DNA from: Lucinisca nassula
Taxonomy: Eukaryota; Mollusca; Bivalvia; Lucinida; Lucinidae
Assembly: GCA_963580285.1 (NCBI GenBank)
Contig: OY757014.1
Coordinates: 17,772,088 to 17,836,087, forward strand
Length of the DNA: 64,000 nucleotides
Reading direction: 5' to 3'
Shown here piece by piece: positions 31,431-45,430 of the stretch. The notes under the pieces are model-generated. The model made no database searches, was not told the origin of the DNA, and saw nothing but the letters and a program-made list of their open reading frames with translations. The position numbers and the translations under genes were made by a program. Every line of letters starts with the position of its first letter. The stretch's first letter is position 1.

Positions 31431-33381
31431 TGTCACACTAGGGGCCAACTGAATGCAACTTAATGTGGATCAAATTGGTCTCTCATGATTTGTGTTGAGG
31501 CTTATGCCCCTGTCAACACTGTTTAGGTCATTTTGGAGATGCTTCTGATTTTGTGGGAAATTCACATAACACTGAGATGAAGTGACATCTCAAGCCCTAG
31601 TGTGAATGCAAATGAATGTGGATCAAGTTGGTCCCCCATGTGAATGCAATTTAATGTTAGGCAAGATGGTCTCTTTTTTGTGGATCAGTATGATATGGAT
31701 TAGCATGGTCTCTATGTGAATTCAACTCGATATGGAAGTTTGAAGACAGTTTGGTCTGGACCATCTTGTTCTTGATCATGACCCCAGTTAGTCTGAATTC
31801 AACCTCCATTGTGAAGATGGCAGTTGTTGCATGTTGTAAATATGCTATACATGTGATATGGTGGTGTACATAGTATTATCAGCCCCGAGTCTGAGAGATG
31901 TTTAACCCTTTCATCCCTGAGTTTCAATTTTGAAATCAGTCACATCCTTTTTTGTAAATAGAACCATTTGTCAGTAGCGTAAAGATCCCAAGTGTTGAGA
32001 CAGTCAGGCCTGAACAAACATTGCAGACCCAGATCAGACAAGAGCAGTTTGATCTGGGTCTAGACTGTTTGCCATTCCATCTGCACCTTTTGGACACCTT
32101 GCTGGATTATGAAACAAATCTGTTAATTTTTTAGGAGAATTACAGCAAGTTCCAAAGGCTTCCAAGTTTTTAGGCTTTTACAGCAATCATTGACATGATG
32201 ACAAGACATGATTATTAACCCATGAGATGCCAATAACAACAATATTTGTCTACGCTGTTGTTTGCTGGTTTCTTTAGAAGTAATTGTTGCAAACAGTGTG
32301 GACCCTGTAGAAGCAGTCTGATAAGGGTTCACACTGTATGCCTGTGTACAAAATTATTTTTGAATTGTTTACAAGAAGATGCAGTAGATCACTTAAACAG
32401 ACGATATTTTCAGATGCAGTTTTTCTTGGCTTCTTAACTCTTAAGCTGCCGAGGAAAACAACATCTGAAATTGCCGTCTGCTTATGTCGTCAGCTGAATC
32501 TTTTTGCAAACTTTTAAAAAATATTTTTGCACACAGGCAAACAGTGTGGGCACAGATCAGACTGCTCCTACAGGAGCAGTCTGATCTGGGTCCACACTGG
32601 AAAAAAAAAATACTTTTAAGGTAATTGGCATTTTATGGGTTAATGTTTAAAAGCTATCTCATCCAGATATACACAGTTTACTTACATACCAGTACCAGTT
32701 TATGGGACTGAAAGGGTTTAAGTAAATTATTGTTGTTTTATGATCACATGCTCCTTTTTATGTAGCTGTGTACTTGTATATGAAAGTTGATTCGAAGATA
32801 TATATAAATGACATTTTTGTTACATTTTTCCAACTCCATTATTAAAGATTATTTGACTAGTGTGGCATATAAGAAAAGTTATTATAGAGTCAGTATAATT
32901 GTTTTCATCTTAATGTTGTGGATGTATATATCTGTACAACTTCATTGGACTTAAAAAAAACATGCAGACAGAAATGAAATAGGAGTTGTGATCATTCATT
33001 TCCTACAGTTGTTCTTATCCCATTATATACTTGTTGACTCTGCTGTTTAAGTCCATTTATCATTTAAGAGTTTTCATTTTTATCCTACTTTTGATGCAAA
33101 ATCCTGTTAGCAAACAGTCTAGACCCCCGATTATGCAGCATCTTATCTGGGTCTACACTGTTTGCCTTTGACATGGAGATTCAGACTTGCAAAAGCTGTT
33201 GCATTATGATATCCCAGATGGTGGCCATCTTGAAATTCTTCAAAGCACCTGTATAGTTATTGCATACAAGATTTTCAGTGAGGGGCATCTCAGGTGTTGT
33301 CGTATATGTCAAACTTGCTGAGTCCACAAGAAGATTCGGTATTGTGGCTTTTTTGCAAGCAGCCATATACACCATAGCTTT

Positions 33382-33718
33382 TTTGACCGGCCCCGATAAC
33401 TCAGTTGGTAGAGTGTCCGCTCCAGGGAACGGGAGGTCACGGGTTCGATTCCGGCCGCGACATACCAAAGTCGTTAAAAATGGTACTAGCTGCTCCCCGC
33501 TTGGCACTCAGATTTACGGGGTAGAGCTAGGACTGGTCGACCCAGTGTCAGGATAATGTGACTGGGTGTGGTATCATGTAATGTGTCTGGGACATGATAC
33601 TTCAGTGAGGCAGCACTATAAAAGTGAGCATTGAGCTCCCTGTCGCAACCAGACATCGTCGTGATATGACTGAAAAATTGTTGAACGCGACGTTAAACCC
33701 GAATTCACACACACACAC
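33382..33718 (+). mobile_element. tRNA-derived SINE with target duplication
   Basis: The tRNA-like head has an A-box around ATAACTCAGTTGGTAGAG and a B-box GGTTCGATTCC (33442-33452). A body of about 250 bp follows, then a tail GACGTTAAACCCGAATTC and (CA)n. The 13-bp duplication ACACCATAGCTTT flanks it at 33369-33381 and 33719-33731. Duplicon A has the empty site once at 8899-8911. Transcribed by pol III and mobilised by a LINE in this class. Confidence 0.88.
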
Positions 33719-33848
33719 ACACCATAGCTTTGTTTGCATTACAGTTGTATTCAAATGATTAGGCAAACCCCAAGACGGAGTCAATGCAACCCGACCCATT
33801 CATGATTGGCACTGTTTCGCTAAAAGAGCCAGATTTTTTCATAGATTT

Positions 33849-35880
33849 TTGTTGCGCCTGCTATTAGCCTGGCGCGATATAGGCGCCCGGTGTTCCATCC
33901 GTTTGTCAAGGCATCAACATTTACGCCCACCTTAGCGGTCACCCAAATGGTCAAGTTTATTTCTTAAGAACTATAAGAGCTTCATTAATGATACTTGGTA
34001 CAAACTTGTATCTGTGGATGGCAACTTAAATGCAAGCATCCATATTTGACCTTGACCTACATTTCATGGGTCACTGACTTCGTAAAATATTGCGACCACC
34101 CTAGCGTTCACCCTAATGGTCCAAGTTTATTTCTCAAGAACTATAAGAGCTTCAGTAATGATACTTGGTACAAACTTGTACCTGGGGATGGTTACTTAAA
34201 TGCAAGCATCCATATTTGACCTTGACCTACATTTCATGGTTCACCGACTTTGCTCTAGGATCCACCGAATAACATGAAATAATATGCGCTGCTCCACATC
34301 ATAGTCAAACTATGAGTAAAGTTTCAGCTTCATGAGATGTAAAATGTGGGAGGCATTATCCAGAAACAAAATATGTTTAGAAAAATATGTAAAAGGGGAA
34401 TAACTCTGGTAATATTTGGTGGACTGTAACCTCAAAATAATATGGACTGTTCCACATCATGGTCTTACTATATGTAAAGTTTCAGCTGTTAAATATAAGA
34501 GGAGTTATCCAGAAACAGAATATTTAGAAAAATCTGTGAAAGGGGTATAACTATGGCAATATTTGGCAGACCGTAACCTCAAAATAATATTATGCACTGT
34601 TCCATATCAGGGTAAAGTTTCAACATCTTCGGATCTAAAATGCAGGAGGAGTTATCCAGAAACAAAATGTTTACAGAATTTTTTAAAGGGGCATAACTGT
34701 ATTATTATTTGGTGAACCATAACCTTGAAACAATATGCGCTGCCCCACATTATGGTCTTACTATGGATGAAGTTTCAGCTTGATGGGATGTAAACTGTAG
34801 GAGGAGTTATCTGGAAACGAAAAGTTTACACAAAAAATTTCAAAGGGGCATAACTCTATTATTATTTGGTGGACCGAAACCTCGAAACAATATGCGCTGC
34901 CCTACATCATGGTCTAACTATGTATGAAGTTTCAGCTTGATCGGATGTAAACTGTAGGAGTTATCCGGAAACAAAAAGTTTACACAAAAAATTTCAAAGG
35001 GGCATAACTCAAATTATTATTTGATGGACTGTAACCTCGAAACAATATGCGCTGCCCCACATCATGGTCTGACTATGTATGAAGTTTCAGCTTGATCGGA
35101 TGTAAACTGTAGGAGGAGTTATCCAGAAACGAAAAGTTTACAAAAAAAATTCAAAGGGGCATAACTATTAATATTTGGTGGACTGTAACCTTGAAACAAT
35201 ATGTGCTGCCCCACATCATGGTCTAACTAGGTATGAAGTTTCAGCTTGATTGGCTGTAAAGTGTAGGAGGAGATCTCCGGAAACGAAATGTTTACAAAAC
35301 AATTCAAATGGTCATAACTCTATTAATATTTGGTGGACTGTAACCTCAAAACAATATGGGCTGCCCCACATCATGGTCTAACTATGTATGAAGTTACAGC
35401 TTGATTGGATGTAAACTGTAGGAGTTATCCAGAAACGAAAAGTTTACAGACGGACTGATACCCGGGGGGGGGGGTGCATACTCTAATACGACCGTTTTTC
35501 AAACGGGCATATAAAAATGGGCATTTGCAGCAACCAAAGGGACAAAAGTTTATGAATGACAGCCTGCCCACCTCGCAAGTTTTCGAACTAATCCAAGCTG
35601 TTATCCCTAACCTTATTTGGAAGTTTCGAAGCTGAAGGACGTATGATGATGACATGGTCCAAAATGGACATTTTCAGCAAAGAATGGGGCATAACTCTAC
35701 AAGTAATAGGTTGACATCGACACTTTTCAAACTCTTCCCAGCTTTCATCCCTGACCTACTTTAATATACAGTAGAACTTCGTTGGCTCGTTTACCATGGA
35801 TGTGTCGAACCCATTCTTGAGCCCCTAGCGAAATCCTCTACATAAGAAATAGTGGGGGATAATTAAGGAGATTTTAGTAT
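33849..35880. repeat. Left, partial unit of the amplified array
   Basis: Starts TGTTGCGCCTGCTATTAGCC, a segment absent from later units, followed by two GACCTTGACCTACATTTCAT units and then about eleven monomers near 155 bp (CTATGTATGAAGTTTCAGCT, GTAGGAGGAGTTATCC, GGGGCATAACTCTATT, CCTCGAAACAATATGCGCTG). It ends like the higher-order units with a G run (35463-35472), CATATAAAAATGGGCATTTG and a MITE left arm. Could be the left end of a Helitron-like element that closes at 46268. Confidence 0.6.
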
Positions 35881-38800
35881 GTATTGACCTTGACCTACAT
35901 TTCATGGGTCACTGACTTCGTAAAATATTGCGACCACCCTAGCGTTCACCCTAATGGTCCAAGTTTATTTCTCAAGAACTATAAGAGCTTCAGTAATGAT
36001 ACTTGGTACAAACTTGTACCTGGGGATGGTTACTTAAATGCAAGCATCCATATTTGACCTTGACCTACATTTCATGGTTCACCGACTTTGCTCTAGGATC
36101 CACCAAATAACATGAAATAATATGCGCTGCTCCACATCATAGTCCAACTATGAGTAAAGTTTCAGCTTCATCAGATGTAAAATGTGGGAGGCATTATCCA
36201 GAAACAAAATATGTTTAGAAAAATATGTAAAAGGGGAATAACTCTGGTAATATTTGGTGGACTGTAACCTCAAAATAATATGGACTGTTCCACATCATGG
36301 TCTTACTATATGTAAAGTTTCAGCTGTAAAATATAAGAAGAGTTATCCAGAAACAGAATATTTAGAAAAATCTGTGAGAGGGGTATTACTATGGCAATAT
36401 TTGGCAGACCGTAACCTCAAAATAATATTATGCACTGTTCCATATCAGGGTCTTACTGTTAGTAAAGTTTCAACATCATCGGATCTAAAATGCAGGAGTT
36501 ATCCGGAAACAAAATGTTTACAGAATTTTTTAAAGGGACATAACTGTATTATTATTTGGTGTACCATAACCTTGAAACAATATGTGCTGCCCCACATCAT
36601 GGTCTAATTATATATGAAGTTTCAGCTAAACCTCATGCAAAATGGAGGAGGAGTCCTCTGAAAATGAAAAGTTTACAAAAAATTTCAAAGGGGCGTAACT
36701 TATTATTTGGTGGACCATACCCTCGAAACAATATGCGCTGCCCCACATCATGGTCTTACTATGGATGAAGTTTCAGCTTGATGGGATGTAAACTGTAGGA
36801 GGAGTTATCTGGAAATGAAAAGTTTACACAAAAAATTTCAAAGGGGCATAACTCTATTATTATTTGGTGGACCGAAACCTCGAAACAATATGCGCTGCCC
36901 TACATCATGGTCTAACTATGTATGAAGTTTCAGCTTGATCGGATGTAAACTGTAGGAGGGGTTATCCGGAAACAAAAAGTTTACACAAAAAATTTCAAAG
37001 GGGCATAACTCAAATTATTATTTGGTGGACTGTAACCTCGAAACAATATGCGCTGCCCCACATCATGGTCTGACTATGTATGAAGTTTCAGCTTGATCGG
37101 ATGTAAACTGTAGGAGTTATCCAGAAACGAAAAGTTTACAAAAAAATTCAAAGGGGCATAACTATTAATATTTGGTGGACTGTAACCTTGAAACAATATG
37201 TGCTGCCCCACATCATGGTCTAACTAGGTATGAAGTTTCAGCTTGATCGGATGTTAACTAGGAGGAGTTATCTGGAAACGAAAGGTTAAAAAAAAATTCT
37301 AAGGGGCATAACTCTATTACTCTATGGTGGACCATAACCTCGAAACAATATGTGCTGCCCACATCATGGTCTAACTATGTATGAAGTTTCAGCTTGATTG
37401 GCTGTAAACTGTAGGAGGAGTTATCCGGAAACGAAATGTTTACAAAACAATTCAAATGGTCATAACTCTATTAATATTTGGTGGACTGTAACCTCAAAAC
37501 AATATGGGCTGCCCCACATCATGGTCTAACTATGTATGAAGTTACAGCTTGATTGGATGTAACTGTAGGAGTTATCCAGAAACGAAAAGTTTACAGACGG
37601 ACTGATACCCGGGGGGGGGGGTGGGGGGGTGCATACTCTAATACGACCGTTTTTCAAACGGGCATATAAAAATGGGCATTTGCAGCAACCAAAGGGACAA
37701 AAGTCTATGAATGACAGCCTGCCCACCTCGCAAGTTTTCGAACTAATCCAAGCTGTTATCCCTAACCTTATTTGGAAGTTTCGAAGCTGAAGGACGTATG
37801 ATGATGACATGGTCCAAAATGGACATTTTCAGCAAAGAATGGGGCATAACTCTACAAGTAATAGGCTGACATCGACACTTTTCAAACTCTTCCCAGCTTT
37901 CATCCCTGACCTACTTTAATATACAGTAGAACTTCGATGGCTCGTTTACCATGGATGTGTCGAACCCATTCTTGAGCCCCTAGCGAAATCCTCTACATAA
38001 GAAATAGTGTGGGATAATAAAGGAGATTTTAGTATGTATTGACCTTGACCTACATTTCATGGGTCGCTGACTTCGTAAAATATTGCGACCACCCTAGCGT
38101 TCACCCTAATGGTCCAAGTTTATTTCTCAAGAACTATAAGAGCTTCAGTAATGATACTTGGTACAAACTTGTACCTGGGGATGGTTACTTAAATGCAAGC
38201 ATCCATATTTGACCTTGACCTACATTTCATGGTTCACCGACTTTGCTCTAGGATCCACCAAATAACATGAAATAATATGCGCTGCTCCACATCATAGTCC
38301 AACTATGAGTAAAGTTTCAGCTTCATCAGATGTAAAATGTGGGAGGCATTATCCAGAAACAAAATATGTTTAGAAAAATATGTAAAAGGGGAATAACTCT
38401 GGTAATATTTGGTGGACTGTAACCTCAAAATAATATGGACTGTTCCACATCATGGTCTTACTATATGTAAAGTTTCAGCTGTTAAATATAAGAGGAGTTA
38501 TCCAGAAACAGAATATTTAGAAAAATCTGTGAGAGGGGTATTACTATGGCAATATTTGGCAGACCGTAACCTCAAAATAATATTATGCACTGTTCCATAT
38601 CAGGGTAAAGTTTCAACATCTTCGGATCTAAAATGCAGGAGGAGTTATCCAGAAACAAAATGTTTACAGAATTTTTTAAAGGGGCATAACTGTATTATTA
38701 TTTGGTGTACCATAACCTTGAAACAATATGCGCTGCCCCACATCATGGTCTAATTATATATGAAGTTTCAGCTAAACCTGATGCAAAATAGAGGAGTCCT

Positions 38801-41800
38801 CTGAAAATGAAAAGTTTACAAAAAATTTCAAAGGGGCGTAACTTATTATTTGGTGGACCATACCCTCGAAACAATATGCGCTGCCCTACATCATGGTCTT
38901 ACTATGGATGAAGTTTCAGCTTGATGGGATGTAAACTGTAGGAGGAGTTATCTGGAAACGAAAAGTTTACACAAAAAATTTCAAAGGGGCATAACTCTAT
39001 TATTATTTGGTGGACCGAAACCTCGAAACAATATGCGCTGCCCTACATCATGGTCTAACTATGTATGAAGTTTCAGCTTGATCGGATGTAAACTGTAGGA
39101 GGAGTTATCCGGAAACAAAAAGTTTACACAAAAAATTTTAAAGTGGCATAACTCAAATTATTATTTGGTGGACTGTAACCTCGAAACAATATGCGCTGCC
39201 CCACATCATGGTCTGACTATGTATGAAGTTTCAGCTTGATCGGATGTAAACTGTAGGAGGAGTTATCCAGAAACGAAAAGTTTACAAAAAAATTCAAAGG
39301 GGCATAACTATTAATATTTGGTGGACTGTAACCTTGAAACAATATGTGCTGCCCCACATCATGGTCTAACTAGGTATGAAGTTTCAGCTTGATCGGATGT
39401 TAACTAGGAGGAGTTATCTGGAAACGAAAGGTTTAAAAACAATTCTAAGGGGCATAACTCTATTACTCTATGGTGGACCATAACCTCGAAACAATATGTG
39501 CTGCCCCACATCATGGTCTAACTATGTATGAAGTTTCAGCTTGATTGGCTGTAAACTGTAGGAGGAGTTATCCGGAAACGAAATGTTTACAAAACAATTC
39601 AAATGGTCATAACTCTATTAATATTTGGTGGACTGTAACCTCAAAACAATATGGGCTGCCCCACATCATGGTCTAACTATGTATGAAGTTACAGCTTGAT
39701 TGGATGTAAACTGTAGGAGTTATCCAGAAACGAAAAGTTTACAGACGGACTGATACCCGGGGGGGGGGGGGTGCATACTCTAATACGACCGTTTTTTCAA
39801 ACGGGCATATAAAAATGGGCATTTGCAGCAACCAAAGGGAAAAAAGTCTATGAATGACAGCCTGCCCACCTCGCAAGTTTTCGAACTAATCCAAGCTGTT
39901 ATCCCTAACCTTATTTGGAAGTTTCGAAGCTGAAGGACGTATGATGATGACATGGTCCAAAATGGACATTTTCAGCAAAGAATGGGGCATAACTCTACAA
40001 GTAATAGGTTGACATCGACACTTTTCAAACTCTTCCCAGCTTTCATCCCTGACCTACTTTAATATACAGTAGAACTTCGTTGGCTCGTTTACCATGGATG
40101 TGTCGAACCCATTCTTGAGCCCCTAGCGAAATCCTCTACATAAGAAATAGTGGGGGATAATTAAGGAGATTTTAGTATGTATTGACCTTGACCTACATTT
40201 CATGGGTCGCTGACTTCGTAAAATATTGCGACCACCCTAGCGTTCACCCTAATGGTCCAAGTTTATTTCTCAAGAACTATAAGAGCTTCAGTAATGATAC
40301 TTGGTACAAACTTGTACCTGGGGATGGTTACTTAAATGCAAGCATCCATATTTGACCTTGACCTACATTTCATGGTTCACCAACTTTGCTCTAGGATCCA
40401 CCAAATAACATGAAATAATATGCGCTGCTCCACATCATAGTCCAACTATGAGTAAAGTTTCAGCTTCATCAGATGTAAAATGTGGGAGGCATTATCCAGA
40501 AACAAAATATGTTTAGAAAAATATGTAAAAGGGGAATAACTCTGGTAATATTTGGTGGACTGTAACCTCAAAATAATATGGACTGTTCCACATCATGGTC
40601 TTACTATATGTAAAGTTTCAGCTGTAAAATATAAGAAGAGTTATCCAGAAACAGAATATTTAGAAAAATCTGTGAGAGGGGTATTACTATGGCAATATTT
40701 GGCAGACCGTAACCTCAAAATAATATTATGCACTGTTCCATATCAGGGTCTTACTGTAAGTAAAGTTTCAACATCATCGGATCTAAAATGCAGGAGTTAT
40801 CCGGAAACAAAATGTTTACAGAATTTTTTAAAGGGGCATAACTGTATTATTATTTGGTGTACCATAACCTTGAAACAATATGTGCTGCCCCACATCATGG
40901 TCTAATTATATATGAAGTTTCAGCTAAACCTGATGCAAAATGGAGGAGGAGTCCTCTGAAAATGAAAAGTTTACAAAAAATTTCAAAGGGGCGTAACTTA
41001 TTATTTGGTGGACCATACCCTCGAAACAATATGCGCTGCCCCACATCATGGTCTTACTATGGATGAAGTTTCAGCTTGATGGGATGTAAACTGTAGGAGG
41101 AGTTATCTGGAAATGAAAAGTTTACACAAAAAATTTCAAAGGGGCATAACTCTATTATTATTTGGTGGACCGAAACCTCGAAACAATATGCGCTGCCCTA
41201 CATCATGGTCTAACTATGTATGAAGTTTCAGCTTGATCGGATGTAAACTGTAGGAGGGGTTATCCGGAAACAAAAAGTTTACACAAAAAATTTCAAAGGG
41301 GCATAACTCAAATTATTATTTGGTGGACTGTAACCTCGAAACAATACGCGCTGCCCCACATCATGGTCTGACTATGTATGAAGTTTCAGCTTGATCGGAT
41401 GTAAACTGTAGGAGGAGTTATCCAGAAACGAAAAGTTTACAAAAAAATTCAAAGGGGCATAACTATTAATATTTGATGGACTGTAACCTTGAAACAATAT
41501 GTGCTGCCCCACATCATGGTCTAACTAGGTATGAAGTTTCAGCTTGATCGGATGTTAACTAGGAGGAGTTATCTGGAAACGAAAAGTTTAAAAAAAATTC
41601 TAAGGGGCATAACTCTATTACTCTATGGTGGACCATAACCTCGAAACAATATGTGCTGCCCCACATCATGGTCTAACTATGTATGAAGTTTCAGCTTGAT
41701 TGGCTGTAAACTGTAGGAGGAGTTATCCGGAAACGAAATGTTTACAAAACAATTCAAATGGTCATAACTCTATTAATATTTGGTGGACTGTAACCTCAAA

Positions 41801-44470
41801 ACAATATGGGCTGCCCCACATCATGGTCTAACTATGTATGAAGTTACAGCTTGATTGGATGTAAACTGTAGGAGTTATCCAGAAACGAAAAGTTTACAGA
41901 CGGACTGATACCCGGGGGGGGGTGCATACTCTAATACGACCGTTTTTCAAACGGGCATATAAAAATGGGCATTTGCAGCAACCAAAGGGACAAAAGTCTA
42001 TGAATGACAGCCTGCCCACCTCGCAAGTTTTCGAACTAATCCAAGCTGTTATCCCTAACCTTATTTGGAAGTTTCGAAGCTGAAGGACGTATGATGATGA
42101 CATGGTCCAAAATGGACATTTTCAGCAAAGAATGGGGCATAACTCTACAAGTAATAGGCTGACATCGACACTTTTCAAACTCTTCCCAGCTTTCATCCCT
42201 GACCTACTTTAATATACAGTAGAACTTCGATGGCTCGTTTACCATGGATGTGTCGAACCCATTCTTGAGCCCCTAGCGAAATCCTCTACATAAGAAATAG
42301 TGGGGGATAATTAAGGAGATTTTAGTATGTATTGACCTTGACCTACATTTCATGGGTCGCTGACTTCGTAAAATATTGCGACCACCCTAGCGTTCACCCT
42401 AATGGTCCAAGTTTATTTCTCAAGAACTATAAGAGCTTCAGTAATGATACTTGGTACAAACTTGTACCTATGGATGGTTACTTAAATGCAAGCATCCATA
42501 TTTGACCTTGACCTACATTTCATGGTTCACCAACTTTGCTCTAGGATCCACCAAATAACATGAAATAATATGCACTGCTCCACATCATAGTCCAACTATG
42601 AGTAAAGTTTCAGCTTCATCAGATGTAAAATGTGGGAGGCATTATCCAGAAACAAAATATGTTTAGAAAAATATGTAAAAGGGGAATAACTCTGGTAATA
42701 TTTGGTGGACTGTAACCTCAAAATAATATGGACTGTTCCACATCATGGTCTTACTATATGTAAAGTTTCAGCTGTAAAATATAAGAGGAGTTATCCAGAA
42801 ACAGAATATTTAGAAAAATCTGTGAGAGGGGTATTACTATGGCAATATTTGGCAGACCGTAACCTCAAAATAATATTATGCACTGTTCCATATCAGGGTA
42901 AAGTTTCAACATCTTCGGATCTAAAATGCAGGAGGAGTTATCCAGAAACAAAATGTTTACAGAATTTTTTAAAGGGGCATAACTGTATTATTATTTGGTG
43001 TACCATAACCTTGAAACAATATGCGCTGCCCCACATCATGGTCTAATTATATATGAAGTTTCAGCTAAACCTGATGCAAAATAGAGGAGTCCTCTGAAAA
43101 TGAAAGGTTTACAAAAAATTTCAAAGGGGCGTAACTTATTATTTGGTGGACCATACCCTCGAAACAATATGCGCTGCCCTACATCATGGTCTTACTATGG
43201 ATGAAGTTTCAGCTTGATGGGATGTAAACTGTAGGAGGAGTTATCTGGAAACGAAAAGTTTACACAAAAAATTTCAAAGGGGCATAACTCTATTATTATT
43301 TGGTGGACCGAAACCTCGAAACAATATGCGCTGCCCTACATCATGGTCTAACTATGTATGAAGTTTCAGCTTGATCGGATGTAAACTGTAGGAGGAGTTA
43401 TCCGGAAACAAAAAGTTTACACAAAAAATTTTAAAGGGGCTTAACTCAAATTATTATTTGGTGGACTGTAACCTCGAAACAATATGCGCTGCCCCCACAT
43501 CATGGTCTGACTATGTATGAAGTTTCAGCTTGATCGGATGTAAACTGTAGGAGGAGTTATCCAGAAACGAAAAGTTTACAAAAAAATTCAAAGGGGCATA
43601 ACTATTAATATTTGGTGGACTGTAACCTTGAAACAATATGTGCTGCCCCACATCATGGTCTAACTAGGTATGAAGTTTCAGCTTGATCGGATGTTAACTA
43701 GGAGGAGTTATCTGGAAACGAAAGGTTTAAAAACAATTCTAAGGGGCATAACTCTATTACTCTATGGTGGACCATAACCTCGAAACAATATGTGCTGCCC
43801 CACATCATGGTCTAACTATGTATGAAGTTTCAGCTTGATTGGCTGTAAACTGTAGGAGGAGTCATCCGGAAACGAAATGTTTACAAAACAATTCAAATGG
43901 TCATAACTCTATTAATATCTGGTGGACTGTAACCTCAAAACAATATGGGCTGCCCCACATCATGGTCTAACTATGTATGAAGTTACAGCTTGATTGGATG
44001 TAAACTGTAGGAGTTATCCAGAAACGAAAAGTTTACAGACGGACTGATACCCGGGGGGGGGGGTGCATACTCTAATACGACCGTTTTTTCAAACGGGCAT
44101 ATAAAAATGGGCATTTGCAGCAACCAAAGGGACAAAAGTCTATGAATGACAGCCTGCCCACCTCGCAAGTTTTCGAACTAATCCAAGCTGTTATCCCTAA
44201 CCTTATTTGGAAGTTTCGAAGCTGAAGGACGTATGATGATGACATGGTCCAAAATGGACATTTTCAGCAAAGAATGGGGCATAACTCTACAAGTAATAGG
44301 CTGACATCGACACTTTTCAAACTCTTCCCAGCTTTCATCCCTGACCTACTTTAATATACAGTAGAACTTCGATGGCTCGTTTACCATGGATGTGTCGAAC
44401 ACATTCTTGAGCCCCTAGCGAAATCCTCTACATAAGAAATAGTGTGGGCTAATTAAGGAGATTTTAGTAT
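35881..44470. repeat. Four higher-order repeat units of about 2.15 kb
   Basis: Unit starts are 35881, 38036, 40179 and 42329 (lengths 2155, 2143, 2150 and 2142). Each holds about twelve 155-bp monomers, a CCCGGGG... G run of varying length, a non-monomeric block and the left arm of the palindromic MITE (CAGTAGAACTTCG...). Units are almost identical; units 1 and 3 share some variants (for example AAGAAGAGTTATCC) against 2 and 4, hinting that a two-unit block was duplicated. Repeated open frames such as 36254-36607, 38409-38753, 40552-40905 and 42702-43046 are monomer read-through, not genes. Confidence 0.88.
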
Positions 44471-44675
44471 GTATGCTGTGTGTACTCATTAGAATCGCCT
44501 CGATGAGACGATTCTAATGAGTACACACAGCATACATATTCATTTTAGAACACCGAAAAGATGTCTAAAAGTATCTCGTCATGCCCCCTGACAGTAACCT
44601 CAGTGGCTCGAACTACCCCTATCTCGAACAGATTTTCGAGGTCCGAAAGGTGTTCGAGCCATTGAAGTTCGACTG
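44359..44675. mobile_element. Complete palindromic TA-flanked MITE
   Basis: CAGTAGAACTTCGATGGCTC to GCCATTGAAGTTCGACTG, with TA at 44357-44358 and 44676-44677. Hairpin at about 44473-44535. Its left arm is the one repeated in every higher-order unit; only this last unit retains hairpin and right arm. Confidence 0.78.
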
Positions 44676-44689
44676 TATATAAGTTTCGG

Positions 44690-45430
44690 GAAGATCCGAC
44701 AATGGCATGACCCATATTCGAACTTGACCCAGATATTGTCAAGATGATCATTCTGACCCAGTTTGATGATGATTGGACTAAAACGGTGACATCTAGAATG
44801 CTCACAAGGACCTACTGACCAACTTTTTGACCCAACATGACCCATATTCGAAATTGACCCAGGTATCGACAAGATGATCATTCTGACCAAGTTTGATGAG
44901 GATTGCACCAAACCTGCGGCCTCTAGACCGCTTACAATGTTTTTCTATGAATTAACCTACTGACCTCCTTTTTGACACGATAAAACCCATATTCAAAGTT
45001 GACCCAGGTATTCTCAAGATGATCATTCTATGATTGATGAAGATTGGACCAAAACTGTGGCCTCTAGAGTTATCAAAGTGTTTTTATGTTTTGATCTACT
45101 GACCTACATTTTGACCAACATGACCCATATTTGAACTTGATCCAGATATTGTCAGGATGATCATTCTGATCAAGTTTGATGGTGATTGGACCTAAATTGT
45201 GACTTCTAGAGTGCTTAAAAGGTTATTCTATGATTTAACCTATTGACCTACATTTTGACCTGACATGGCAATATTCGAATTTGACCGAGATATTGTCTTA
45301 ATGATCATCCTGAACAAGCTTGATGATGACTGGACCAAAACTGTGGCCTCTAGTGTTCACAATGTTTTTCTGGGATTAAACCTATTGATCTACTTTTAAC
45401 TTGACATGACCCATATTCGAATTGTCAATG
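44690..45430 (-). repeat. Inverted array of about 145-bp monomers
   Basis: About five monomers in the opposite orientation to 9310-10376 (CAAGATGATCATTCTGACC, TGACCCATATTCGAA). At about 45430 orientation flips and one direct monomer follows (45431-45600), forming a large fold-back. Confidence 0.65.

Noticed and set aside
33382..33460. Functional tRNA gene
   Set aside because: The tRNA-like head is followed by a SINE body and tail and flanked by a 13-bp duplication absent from copy A.
36254..43046. Repeated 114-117 aa frames in the 34-44 kb region
   Set aside because: Read-through of tandem monomers in each higher-order unit; differences between units are not codon-biased.
33849..44470. CRISPR-like array
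   Set aside because: Units are continuous 155-bp monomers in 2.15-kb blocks with no unique spacers or cas genes, in an animal genome.
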